From contig FN649748.1 of assembly GCA_000310025.1 (NCBI GenBank), positions 3,613,780-3,677,779 on the forward strand: a DNA stretch of 64,000 nucleotides, in the 5' to 3' direction. The DNA is from Ectocarpus siliculosus. Lineage: Eukaryota; Sar; Phaeophyceae; Ectocarpales; Ectocarpaceae. The translations under genes and the position numbers were made by a program. The number at the start of each line of letters is the position of its first letter. Position 1 is the first letter of the stretch. The notes beneath the pieces are model-generated. The model was not told the DNA's origin. It did no database searches and was given only the letters and a program-made list of their open reading frames with translations. Below are positions 1 to 12,600 of this stretch, piece after piece.

Positions 1-9
1 AAAAAAAAA

Positions 10-34
<25 letters not shown>
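1..34. repeat. A9 followed by C25 homopolymer run
   Basis: The window opens with nine A and then twenty-five C before ordinary sequence begins. It could be a real homopolymer tract or a low-quality contig or gap edge. It codes for nothing. Confidence 0.8.
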
Positions 35-40
<6 letters not shown>

Positions 41-414
41 GTGCTTCACCACCCCCACTCCATCGATAATAAATTTTCCGAACCCGCCTTAACCACCACA
101 AGAAAGGCGCGCATTTTCATCCCAGTTGAGAGAGCACCGCCATGACAAACACCATGATCAACACAAGAGGCGAACAAAAACAGGGGAAGCAGCGGCCGCG
201 CTTCGCCACCCAACTACCTACCGTGGGAGCGATGGAACTACCGAGCAAATGTACGTGCTTGGTCGTCGTGAGAGTTCGCTTTATACATTCCACTTCAATA
301 CACGGGCAGAATGACGTGCGATTGAATGTGTTCGCCGTTTTTGGAGATTGAGTGCATTTCAACATTTCAACTGCTACCCCCATGGGCTAACGTAAGGCTT
401 GGTACACCGGCAGA
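35..414. other. 3' flank of the zinc/ankyrin gene, no gene seen
   Basis: This stretch lies downstream of the stop codon of the minus-strand gene that ends at 415. Only short frames without family resemblance are present. It probably holds the 3' untranslated region of that gene; I cannot point to a polyadenylation signal with confidence. Confidence 0.5.
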
Positions 415-418
415 CTAT

Positions 419-462
<44 letters not shown>

Positions 463-799
463 AGGTTGCTGAGGTTGCTGCTGAGGCTGCTGCTGCTGCT
501 GAGGCTGTTGTTGCGCCCCTCCGCTTTGAGGACGTTGCTGCTGGAGCTGCGGAGCATACTGAACGTGATACTGCAGTGGCAACATAGGGGGGGGGGCAAA
601 CAGGGGCGGGGCTTGTTGCAGCTGCAATTGCTGCTGCTGCTGCTGCTGCTGCGGCTGCTGCTGCGGCTGCTGTTGACGGTATCCTTGCAACTGGAGGTGT
701 GGTGGTGGCGGCGGCGGGGGGGGCAGAAAGCCTGTTGGGGGTTGATGCAGTCGAGGTGGGGGCAACACGGCGGTTGGTTGATGTTGTTGTTGCTGTTGC

Positions 800-836
<37 letters not shown>

Positions 837-3800
837 TCTCCTGCTCCTGCTTCTCTTGTTCCTGCTTCTTCTGCTGCAGCTTCTGCTTCTGCTCCTGCGA
901 AACGCGGCGATGTCGTTGGTGCGCCGCGATCGTGAAGGGCGTCTTTGAAGGCGCCAGCGGCTGCAAGAAGCCCACCACCGCGTCCTTCCCTTGCATCGCG
1001 GCCAGGTCCACGGGGAGGTTCCCGTGCGAATCCTTCACGGCAGGGTCCGCCTTCCGCTCAGCGAGGTCCTTCACGAGGTCAAGCGCGCCGCAGTAGGCGG
1101 CGGCGTGCAGGCACGTCTCTCCCGCCGGCCGCTTGAAGTTCGGCGACACGCCGGCCCGGATGAGGCCGACGATCGGCTCGGTGTCGCCCAGGCGGATGGC
1201 TTCGTAGATCGCGCGCTCCATGCGCTTCTCGAGCACGCTGGTGCCGTCCTTGTTCCTGCCGATAGGGTCGCGAGGGACAGACGGAAAAACAAGAAAAAGA
1301 CAAAAGGGTCGAGAGGGGTTGGCTCAGAAAAAATAGCCCCTCAGTGTATTGCAGGGGCGCCACGGATGAGTAAACGGGGGGCGGGGCGGAGGGGGGGGGC
1401 TCCACGTCCATTACTCTATCTACGCAAGTTCATGGTAGGGTTTGCGTCTTGCAGTGACTATCACGCCGAAGCATGCAAGCAACCGGAACGGATGGCGTGT
1501 TAGATTGAAGAGGGACAGCTTTTGTCAAAGAGTACACAAAAGTCTCCTCGACAACGCACACACATGCCGGTCTATTGAATGTTCCCCAAAATACAACTAT
1601 AATACAGTACACAGGGTATTTGTGGAAGAGGTCGGGCTTGGCGAACCGCAACTAAGAATTTTGTTCACTACAGCAGTCTTGTCACACACGTGGAAAAAAA
1701 ACGATAAACCCGGAGGGAACAGTTATCTTATTGGCCCCCTTTGCATGCCATGCTCTGGGATTTTCTACGTTTGTCGAAGCAAGGACTGAAAAAAACGCAC
1801 AGCGAGATTCACTTCCTTTCCGTGTTATCTATCATCCGTCGCTCGCTGCTACTCGATTGCATGACACAACAGATGAAAACATGTTATACAACCAACAGAC
1901 TTGAGATTTCACGTGGGCACGACTTTGTTTGCCATACACACGACACAAGGTAGTGAACGCCGCTTTGGACGGTTTCGAGGTATTCAGCACGACCGAGCCA
2001 GGAGCGCACAACGCCGGTATACACCATACACACGCCTGCCTTGCTACAAAACCACGCACGGTACACAGCAGTAGAGTAGTACATAGATACATACCTCGTC
2101 ATAGTCTTGGGGTACTCTGGCCACTCTCTCTCATCCGGCAACGCCTCCGGCGGAGGCGAGAGCCGCCGCGGCGGCGTGTTGTTCACCGCACCCTCCACGC
2201 AATCCCTGTTCCCCGCGCGGAAGCACTCCATGCACTTCCCACAGGCCGTGCAGATGCGCACGAAGTCCTTCCCGCAGACGGCGCACACCTTCCTGCTGCC
2301 CCCCAGCTGAGGCCGGAACTTGAACTCGTGCGGCCACTCGCCTCGTGTGTCCCGCCGCGAGACCCCGCCCGGCTTGTCGTCGTCGTCGTCCGAAGAAAAA
2401 ACCGGAGCTTCCTGCGCCGAAGGCTCCGCGTCCGACACCCGAACCGTCAGCTTTAGGCCGCCGCCGCCGCCGCCCTGGGATGGCTTCTTCAACCCTCCAC
2501 GCCGAGGTTTTCGCGGAGCCGCGGCGGCAGGTGCCGGGGGCGGCACAAACGTCGGCGGCCGTGGTGGCGCCGTCGGCGCCATCGGCATCGGCAACGACAA
2601 GGGAATCGCCGTAGATGGTGCCACCGCCGCCGCCGCCGCTACCGGCGGCGGCGTGAAGAGCGGCGGCGGCGGGGGTCGCAGGATAATCGGTCCTGCCGCC
2701 GCCCCTAGCGTCGTGCCCGGGACCGTGACCGTCATGCCCGGTTGAACGACAAATTGCGGCTGCTGCTGCGGCAGCTGCTGCTGCGGCGGCAGCTGCTGCT
2801 GCTGCTGCTGCCGTGGCGGTTGGGGCACCGCGTACATCAGCCGAGGGGGTCCGTGGGGTGGGTGAGGCAGCGACAAGAGAGGCCGTGAGGGGGGTGCGGG
2901 CGACGCCGCCGGGAGAGAAACGAAAGAAACCCCTCCGGCGGCGGCGGGGGGGGGAGCACGCGGCGGAGGGGCCCCGTAGCTCGGCTGCAGCTGCTGCTGA
3001 GGCGGCGAGGACGGCGAGCCCCCCGGCGCGGTGGCGGCGGCTTGGGCGGCTGGCGAGGGAAGAGCCAGAGACGGGGGTCGCCGCGCTTGCCGCCAGTCTT
3101 GTCCCGCGGACGATGGGCTCTGAGGGCTGGTGGCGCTACCGTCGCCCCCTCGCTCCGGCCGCCGGGCGGATTCGGCGGTGGCGGCGGTGGCGGCGCCGCG
3201 AAACCCTCGTGGGTCACGACCGCTCCTCGCGGTGTGCTTGGCGGGGCCCCTCGGGGGCGACAAGCTGGACTGCTCCCGGCCCCTCTTCCCGCTTATGCTC
3301 GGAGGTCGTGTCGGCGAGCCGCCGCGGCTGCCGTCCCAGGTGCTGCTGCTCCTGTCCCCGTTCGCACGGCCACCGCCGCTAGGAGATCGCCGATCCCCCG
3401 CAGCCGCCGCCGCCGCGGCCCCGGCCCCGGCTGCTGCGCGGGGTTGCTCCGACTTGGGACCCCCTTCAGTCGTCTCCTGCCAACACCACTCGCCTTCCTC
3501 TATTTCTTCATCGGCGGCTGCTGCTGCTGCTGCTGCACTAGCCGTGCCCCGTTCCGGACTCCTCTCCGCGATCTCACTCCGCCTGTCGTTAAATGCTGCT
3601 CCGCTCTCCTCGCCCCTGGCGACGGCCAAGGGCTTAGCTGCTGCGGCTTCCTCCTCCCCCGCCTCCCCCTCTTCTATCTCCTCCTTCTTACTACTGCTGC
3701 TGCTACGGCTGCTACTGCTGCTGCTGCCTGACTTTTCTGCTTCTTTGCCGTTTAGTGCTGCCGCCCTCCCCGCCGCCGCCGCGCTGCCGGCGCCGGCGCC

Positions 3801-4673
3801 GCCGCGCCCCGGAATGGAGGTTCGGAGATTCGAAAGATCGAGTGACCCTCGTCCCGCCCCTCTCCCTACCCCAAACCCTCTTCCTCTAAACCTCCCGCCC
3901 CCTCTCCCTCGCCAGATGCCGGAAGAAACCCGGGCCGTCTCCCGGGCCGCCGGCGCCTGCTTTCCCCCCGCATTTTTCGCGCCCGACAACGAGCCAGAGC
4001 CGCCGCCGCCGCCGCCGTTCGGCTGCTGCGCGAACCCGCTGAGAGAATTTCCGCTAGCCGGATACGTTCCGCGTGAGGTAGGCCGGCCGCCACCGCCGCT
4101 GTCACCGCCGCCGCCGCCGCCGCCGCCGCCGCGGTCGTCGTCAACGACAAGCAGCGGACGATGCGCCAACCCATCGGTGGCGCCGCCGGCAGGAGGAGCA
4201 ACAGCACGGAGAGGAGGGGAATAACTTACGCTTCCTCCCGCTGGATGTTGGTTGGTCGCTCGATTGTCGGCGGGGGGGGGCGCCGGGACTCGGTTGGCTG
4301 CCCATGATGCCACCGTCGCCGCCGCCGCCGTTGGGTACGGTTCCGCCGCTTCGTTGGAACAGTGCCTGCTGCTGTCATACACTGGGTGAGGAGGAGGAGG
4401 AGTGTGCTGCTGCTGCTGCTGCTGTTGCTGCTGCTGTTGCTGCTGCACATATGGAGCCTGCTGGAGCTGGTGCTGGTTGTGGGCGATTGCCAAGCTGTTG
4501 GTGTGCCCGCCTACGCCCGCCAGGGTGTTGACGCCCCCGCTCCATGATGCCGCGGCAGGGTGGTGCTGAGGATGGGGTTGATGCTGCGCTTGTTTCAACT
4601 GCTCCCAACGCTGTTCGTTGCCCCCGCTAGTGGCAGCAGCACCGCCTCCAGAAACGAAATGTTGCTGTTGCAT
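415..4673 (-). CDS. Low-complexity protein with Cys-cluster zinc motif, ankyrin repeats and poly-Q tail
   Basis: Two exons fit: 4673-2095 and 1255-415. The donor at 2094 reads AG|GTATGT. The acceptor at 1256 follows a long pyrimidine tract. The exon ends in phase 2 and the next supplies one base, giving 3420 nt (1139 residues). The N-terminal 790 residues are Gly/Ala/Pro/Ser/Gln-rich with RG-rich patches. Residues about 797-824 carry seven cysteines spaced C-x2-C-x7-C-x2-C-x2-C-x2-C-x7-C, probably metal-binding. About residues 870-960 form two to three ankyrin repeats (GETCLHAAAYCGALDLV is a clear core). The tail is nearly pure Gln/Pro. Start: the first ATG of the open frame that is followed by coding-like sequence, at 4673; a few upstream in-frame codons exist. 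Ankyrin repeats bind proteins, so a scaffold or nuclear regulator is a guess. I do not recognise an ortholog. Confidence 0.7.
418..835. repeat. CTG/CAG trinucleotide tracts encoding poly-Q
   Basis: Three dense CTG tracts (about 418-460, 628-671 and 784-835 on the plus strand) encode poly-glutamine in the minus-strand protein. Interruptions by CAA codons are common in the third tract, while the first is an almost pure CTG run. Length variation between individuals is likely. Confidence 0.8.
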
Positions 4674-5454
4674 CCGTGTGCTTCCCCGTAAAAGGGATCT
4701 ACAATCAACGTCAGGTAGCACGCGGAACAGCGAGGTACGGCAAAAAGAACGAGGGAGCGGTGAAGGGATCGTTACGAGCGCTACACCCCTATCTATTTCT
4801 TCCGCCCTGTCATCTTGGCAGTTGTCTAGATTTCTCCGCAACGAACAACACACATCAGAGTTTACGATCAGCCAGACGCGAGCTACACATGAACGGGGAT
4901 GGTTTGGAAGAAGCGAGAGTTACGCATACGGGCGGCACTAACAGAGAGTGTTCGCTGTAGGGCGGTACAGCAGTCAAAGACCAACATCAAGGCGGCCGGG
5001 CAAGGCTCGACAAACTCCAGGGCCCAAAACGTGTCACAAACATCGCACACACCCATCACGAACAACCAGCGAAAAATGCGAGATATGTCCAAGAACGGGA
5101 TGGTTCGAGCGGTGCTACAGACCACAGAGAGGGGTCACTGTTGGGCAGCAAAACTATCCACAGGCGGGCGGGCAAGGCTCCACACACGCTTAGCTCAAAG
5201 ACACACACTCTTAGCTCGAAGATGTGTGGGCATGTGAGAGGTGTGTGTTCATACATCACGCATCAAAGCTCTATTTCCCGAAAAACAGCAGCAACACACG
5301 AGGATGCGCGCGCGAAAAAAAAAAAATGAGTCTCTCTTCTCCGCGAACGAACTAACAAGGCTCGCTGATGAACCTATGATGAGACAGGAAGGAAGATTAA
5401 GATGGGTCCTCGCCCGCCCCCAAGGTCTACCAGAAAGCGTGTCTGTGTGTGTGT

Positions 5455-5660
5455 GAGTGAGAGGGAGAGAGAGAGAGGGTGTGTGGGTGCGGGTGACCTA
5501 CCGCCGCCGCTTGCGCCGCCGCTGCCGAAGGTCGCCTTGCTTTCTCACTGCTTTGCTCTCCGGGCGAAACAGAGAAGAAAGAACGTCACTCAGAGAGAGA
5601 GAGAGAGAGAGAGTAGCGCAGGAGACAGGAGACACCCAAAGGAGAGAGAGACACACACAG
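5455..5660. repeat. GA/GT microsatellite cluster
   Basis: Runs of (GT)n and (GA)n occur at about 5444-5482, with further (GA)n at about 5595-5615 and 5641-5656. They are plain dinucleotide repeats upstream of the zinc/ankyrin gene. Confidence 0.8.
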
Positions 5661-7561
5661 GGACAGGGGACGACTACCACACAGCTACCGCACTACGGTC
5701 TACTCGAACCTTCCGGATAGATGAGCCACACACACACCGCGAAGGGTATGCGGTTGTGTGGGCAGGGGTACTGGTCGCGCCTGCCTGAAAAGAGTGGATG
5801 TTGGTTGTGTTGTGTGTGCAGGCGGAGAGAGGAGAGGGCGGGCGTCCTCTTTAGGGCTCAAGAAAAAAGAAAAAAAGCAAGGGGGAATAATTGACAAAAT
5901 GGGGTATACCCCGCGTGTTCAGGCACAAACTGGGGTATACTTTTTTCGGTGTGGGGCGCAACGCCTGACGCCGGGTAGGCGCCATTAATAAACCGCCAGG
6001 GGGTACACCCCGCTGTCTGCTAAAAGTTTATCTAGGACCCCATTCTGTTAACAAACAAACATACACGATAATTTTCAGTGACGACACCAAAAAACAAACC
6101 GCTTCGGGCGACGCCTAATAAAGAGGAGGATATCATTTGGATTGTGTATAGCCGCACAGGACTTGGATGTGATGTATCGTATGTCCCGGCCTAGCGTGAA
6201 AAATACCACGTCGATATCTAACTACTACTGCTTGAGCTGCGTATGTACGCAAGAACACGGGGTGGCATCATACTCTGTACACAACAACAACGAATAGTAG
6301 TAGTGAGGCAAAGAGAGCACGCTCATTAGCGATTGGTATTTACCATGCCAACCAGGATTTTGCGTGCAATATAGGCAGTTTTGCTCATGGTTTCAGAAAT
6401 AAGAAAAGAAACATGTGTTTGTGTGTGTGCAATGATTAATGTAAAAGGAAGGGTCGAAGACAACCAACAGCAAAACACGCATTGTGGAATGCACCACACG
6501 TCGTCTTTGGAGATCAATGGCGAGGAGGCATCATCAGTAAGAACTCCACTCACGTATCGTATTGTGTAGACTACGCAGAAAAGAAAGACCGAAACTCACT
6601 GCCCTTTCTTCTGCATCAAACACGATAAGATTCAATGTGTTCCAGGTGTCGTCGCTTATCGGGTCTATCCTTTACCCTCTGCGCGACGAGTACGAATGTA
6701 GGCTACTGTATTTACTTCGAAGCGGGGTCTGTCTCTCCCTGTTGGTCACGATCTATCTGTCTCCACCACCCATCCACCCTTCCTTGCTTGCTTCCGGTAT
6801 TTCGTAGCCCACACAGCATACCTCATATATCTATGTTTGCGCTGGCTTACACACTATCCCGTGTCCCTGACGACACCCACCCCCCCCGGCGACTACAGCG
6901 CAAAGGCCCGCTCACAAATTGTATTACCCAGCAGCAGCGCCCTTTCAAAACCACCGCATGTATAACCCCGACGACATTTGATAAAAGTACATCACACAAC
7001 GAGCACGCATCGTCCTCCTCGACCAGACGAATCGACCACACAACGCTGCCTCTTCACGCCCCACCCAGTAGAATTCACATCGACTTCACACCGCTTGCCC
7101 GGTATTGTTTTGCGCTTGCTTGATCGGGTATAAAAAGAAAACAAGAAGCCCGATCACCGCGCACCGGAAGCTCGGCGAACATGCCGACGGGGCACAAAGC
7201 AAACAAATCGACAGAACGCCTTCGTCTACGGTTAAGCATTTCAAACTTACCCACAGATTTGAAGTGGCTCTATCACAAACAGGACACGGCGATTCTTCTG
7301 CGTCAACACGGAGACAGACGCAAGCCAACAGTCGATGTTCACCAATCCGGCGCATAAACAAGACGAAGCATGAAAGCAAGACCGCTGAGCATGTCCTCTC
7401 CACATGCATGCCTCTCTGCAGCTAGCCTTCTTCGCTCTGGCCTTCATCCTCACAGATATCTCACTCTCATGGATGAATGAAAAAACACTGCAATAAAAGT
7501 AACCGCTTCAGGAAATGGGATAAATCCAGTCGCGTCTAGCGTCTAGCGTAAGAACGGTTTC

Positions 7562-7625
7562 CGTTCCATTCCATTCCATTCCATTCCATTCCATTCCATT
7601 CCATTCCATTCCATTCCATTCTATT
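7562..7625. repeat. TTCCA pentanucleotide array
   Basis: About twelve head-to-tail copies of the pentamer CCATT/TTCCA, nearly perfect apart from one base change near the right edge. Confidence 0.9.
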
Positions 7626-8201
7626 CCATCACCCGTCCGGACAAGCTCGCTCTACTCCCGCCGCCCCTCGTCTCCGGCATGTTTTTTTTCTTTTTTTCTA
7701 GCAGACGACCCATGCCTATTATCCATCCTTTGCGAGATTGATCGATGCTATCCGCTGCCTCGGAAACATGGTGCATCTCGAGTCCAAAAGAAAGGAAAAA
7801 CATCCGACTTTCATGGGAGGAGCGAATTTTTCCGCTGTGCCCCCCGCCTCCCTTATGGCGGTGCTGTCGTCACCCTTTTCTGTGTTGTACCGTCCTCGCA
7901 GCCCCCTCCCCCCCGGGCCACTTGGAGGGTGCAATTCCACCCCTTCGGCCGACAGTCAAACCCATCCGGTGAACGTCCAAGTTCCTCCTGCCTCCTCCTC
8001 CCCCCCCCCCAAGTCTCTCGTCCGCGCCGCCCCCTGCACTTCCTTGCTTCCACCCAGTGGGTTAGTTACCCGCGAACAGGCAGCTCATTCTTCAGGCCCC
8101 TCGGCCGTATGATACTTCCACATCTATCTCTAGGTGTTTTTCGGTACACGCCCTGTAACTTTTTTACTCTCTTTATCGCGCCATCCCGTGCAACAGACAG
8201 A

Positions 8202-9573
8202 CTACACAAGCGACTCCCCGGCCGCTCTTTTTATCTTGGGGAACCACTCTGTTAGGCGGCTGCTGAGGTTTCTGACGGCCTGGTCGAGGTCGTCGTTCTC
8301 CACTACCAGGTCAAAGTTACCCTGCACGTCAAGGAGCAAAGCATGGAGCATGCAGTACCCGTCAGGACAGAAAAATAAGTTGAGTACAGAGGGACATGGT
8401 ATCCACAATAGTGAAAACTACTTCGTAGCAGTATCTGGCACTGTAGAAGAACATATCACACCATACTATCGTAACACTGAAAGATGACACCTGGTGCTTC
8501 AGACTTGCACGCATGTACCACGAAGGGGCCGGCTTGCAATGTCGACCAACACACCAACACTTTCAAGGACACACAGCCATGTACAGTACTTCTACTACTG
8601 TAGCTCTCGACGAGATGATGATGGTGATGATGATGATGATGTTCCCGAAACCACCTACCCTGTCTTCTCGGCAGTGGTATGTGTCCTCTAGGTTTTCGGG
8701 ATCAATCGAGCTTTCAAAATCGATAGCGCACCTGCTGTGCGTTCGCTCGCGTAGAGCGAAAAATATTGTAACGTAACCTCCTGGTGCACCTGGTCCATAC
8801 CGCATGTTGAGGTATGAATGTGGGTCCCTAGAAAGTGAGGAGACCGTGTGCGAACCTACGTCACGCGTCGCCAACCGTCCCGTCTCGCTTACGTGCAACA
8901 AGACATCGATGCCATACGTACTGTACTGTGGCTTAATTTTCCCACAAAGTGCAAGCCACCCAACAGCGCATGCCAATTCTGTGGGGAGAGAAAAACATGC
9001 CGGGGTGGGTGAGCAGTGCGGAACAAAAAACAACATTGAATCTTCGTTCCATGTTTACATACGTGCTCATGGGACCCAACTGCTGTCTCAGCTATTATGC
9101 AGTAGTCAGTCACCTGTGTTGTGCCGTAGTCGACTTCCTCCCGGGCGTTGTGTAACCGCGTCGACAGGGATTCCTCGCTCTCCGTTCCCCTATCTCGCAG
9201 ACGATTCTCTAGCACCTGCAGACAGACAGAAACGAACCATTGCCCTTCCGACCCCTCTCGAAGACATCACCCATGACGCCAAGCTGCACCAGCCATGACA
9301 TGGACTACAGTAGTATATACCTAAACGTCCTCGTCGACAACATCAACATCCATGACATGACTGACACCAACCGCCTCGATCGATCGACTGCCAAAAAAAC
9401 ACCCATCAAAGGAAGGAAGGGAGGGTGTAGATCGAACGCCTGTAAGACGTACTTACGTACCTCCATGCTAGGCGGTGCGATGAAGACGTACTTGGGCCTC
9501 AGCGGAGAGGCCTTGACGGTCTTGACCCCCTGAATGTCAATGTCCAACAAGCACACCTGAGGAGAGCCAAGTT

Positions 9574-9616
<43 letters not shown>

Positions 9617-12600
9617 GGCAGGAAGGCAGGCAGGCAGGCAGACAGAGAGACAGACAGACAGGCAGACAGACAGACAGACAGACCGAAAAGTTCAAGACGG
9701 AACACATAAACTACAGTAATATCCGACGGCGGGAAGCATGTTCGCAAGGGCCTAGGGCAGAGAGAGGGCGACGCGTACCGTTCTATATCCACAAGACCAG
9801 GTATGGGTTGCTGTCTTTTCTCGTATTTTTTTTGTCATCCCGTCTGTTGTCTACCTTGGCCTATCCCTATCCATGTGGCCTACCCCATTGGTTCAGCCAC
9901 TCTATGATACATGTATCCAAGAGACGAGAAGAGCCGGGGCGTGTTTTTGGATATTACAGATAGCGTCCGCAGCTAGTTGAGATCTCGGCGGTTCAAGAAC
10001 TCCATGCTCAACGTTTTGTCAAACTTAAGAAGTTGAGTACCATTTTGTGAGCCCTATTAAGAACCACTAGAACCTATATCGCGGCCAATTGTAGCCCACA
10101 AGAGGAACTACTGCTGTACGAACCTTAGCCTCGGCAAAAACCAATAGATAGAGGTCCTCTAGTGTCGTGTTGGCGGAAAAAAAAGCTAGCCGTCCCGTGG
10201 CCCATATGTCCCATGGCCACTACGCTTCCTTCTGGTTACGAAAACGCCACCCCCTACCCTTATCTCGCGACCCATGGAACTCCCACAGTGCATGTACATA
10301 GCCACAAGCCGGGGCTACGATCAGAGCACCGGCGGACACGGGGTTGGAGGAATTTTGGTTCAAATCAAGCGTATGACATGTGACACGGCTGCGGCACCTT
10401 CGGGATGAAGGGTAGATGGCGATAAGACGTTAAAGCTGGCAGTCTAGATGGACAAAGATAAACTAGGATTAGAATGCACCAACAGCTGAGAGACACCGGG
10501 GAATACCTACTGCTTGCTTTACCTGACCCTTCTTCGTAACGTCACCTACGGCAGCCACGCTCGTGCCGTAAAGGTTACCGTGCACCTGCGGAAGCGAGAA
10601 GCGGGATGCAATGCACACACGAAGGGAAAACAGGTGGTGGGTCTAGTAGGACAGCAGCCGCATGCAGACCCACATTTTCAACTGCTCTGCTTTGCACCCC
10701 GAGATTGGTTTTAAGGGCCGTACTTTACAGTAGCGGTACAGTAGCGCTTCAAACTTTACAAATCCCGACTCTTCAGATTTCCAATTTCTCGTTGTCACTC
10801 GTTTCCAATTTCGAAATTATTTCCAGTTTTTCCCCTCGGACTCAAATCGTGTTAAGGAGGCCCGGAAAGGAGATCGGCGGTTTCTTTGACACATTCAACA
10901 ATGTACCCCCCACCCGTCAAATAACCCACGTATGTGTACCTCCGCATGCTCGATGAACTCTCCTCTCGCCACGGCCTCTCTCATGGCGTCGAGCGAGGTA
11001 AAGTGGTAGTGTACCCCTTCTTGTTCCCCCTCGCGCCGTCCGCGGGTCGTGTGGCTGCACCCAAAACCGAACTTTGATGCGGCGCAATGGCAAAGAACCA
11101 GACCCATAGACACGAAGAACGAAGAGAGAAAATTGTGGCGCCATAGCAACGACCCAAAAGAGAGAAAGGAACCAAGAGGGAGAGCAACAGGCCGAAGCAC
11201 ACAGACAAATGAACGGAAAGACAAGATAGAAACAAGGCATGAATGTTGATGGAGTGACCCCAGCCGCGATAAAACAAAACGCAGTAGTGCGGGGGAAACG
11301 ACCCAGGCTCTTTATGTAGGCGATGCGGCAAGAGGACCCCAAGTTCGAGGCAGGTTTAGCCAGCTACCGAGAGCAGGCAGGTGGTGATGTGGGCAAGGAG
11401 GGAGGGTTTAGAAATAGAGTGAGTGGGCAGGGCGGTACCACTAGTCGTTCTCCCGCTCATGCCAGCAAGTGGCATCTGGAAGATCCCAGTTCGGCAGTGT
11501 TTCGGTGGTCATCCGAAGTCCCATGGTCCTCGAAACACGTCTAAGGATCGGTTCTTCTCAGCGAAAAACGGTCATCCTACGCTCCCAAAATTAATAATCC
11601 GACATCGACAGGGCGAGCGATCAACTCAAACTACCGTAAAGTCGAATACTGCCGTTGACCGATCTTCAAGGCTAGACTACCGACTATGGTACTCTGCAGC
11701 AGCGATAGCGACGGTGCCGGCAATGGCGGGAGGCATTGAAACCGTCTCGCCGAGAAATTTCAGAGGAGTGCATCGTAATTTGTTTTTGGCATCCCTCGCC
11801 ATGGAGCAATCGAGGTTTAAAGCTCGGTCGAAATCGATGTGGTATCTCATGTTTCCCACCGTCAATAGTCCAATACCTAGTCGGACGCAAAACACCACCA
11901 TGAGAGACTTTAGTCATGGTCGGGGGGGGGGCGGGGGGGGGTAGGATTTGGAAAGGGATGCTTGGGGAAACTACCTCTCGACCTGTATCTACCTGTTTCG
12001 TAATGCATGTCAAAGAAAGGAGATCGAAAAAAGGAGATACTACGTAAGTACTACTGTTGCAATACGTTCTTTGTAACAGTTAAGCTATGGACAGAAAGGT
12101 GCGACCGTCTTGTCGGTGACGTCACCTACCATACCTGTTGTGGGAATAATTCCATCAGCTTCCGGATGATGGTTCCCTTGCCGACGCCGCTTGGCCCTGC
12201 CACCACTACGGCGTCGACCCTGGTACGGTACGGTACGGTACGGTACGGTATGTCCAAACCGGCGCGGTTTGCTCAAACACACAAAAAAAAAAACATGGGT
12301 GCGAAGAGGACGACACGACTATGTTTGATCATGATCATCGCCACCAAGCACAATCAATGTCAACAACAATCCAAGCGGTAGCGCAACGGCAGGCACATAC
12401 ACTTCTACCGAGAAGAACAGAAGAACAGAGCAAGGCGGGGCTATCGGGGGGTCTCGCGAGCGGTGAGCGTTTGCACCGAATTTGACGGGACCGCACAACA
12501 TGTCTCGTTGTCATCGTCATATGCTACACTATCATACGCAATACAACACATGTGTATCTGTTTTGATAGAATACCGACCGACTCAAGATAGACAAGAGGT

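Larger units (their letters stand above)
4674..8201. other. Intergenic region with microsatellites; no firm gene
   Basis: This 3.5-kb gap separates two minus-strand genes and should hold the promoter and any 5' untranslated exons of the zinc/ankyrin gene and the 3' end of the kinase gene. Possible minus-strand exon fragments end at GT donors near 6345 (MSKTAYIARKILVGM before GTAAAT) and 5502 (an Arg-rich stretch before GTAGGT), but neither has a partner exon that I can support. The rest shows GA, GT and TTCCA repeats and short palindromes such as GGGGTATACCCC near 5900. Confidence 0.5.

Noticed and set aside
2107-4224. Plus-strand frames up to 364 codons opposite the zinc/ankyrin gene
   Set aside because: They arise from GC-rich, repetitive codons of the minus-strand gene and contain only Leu/Ala/Pro runs.
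8582-8642. GATGAT-rich stretch as an acidic coding exon
   Set aside because: It lies in the last intron of the guanylate kinase gene and is a simple ATG-type microsatellite.
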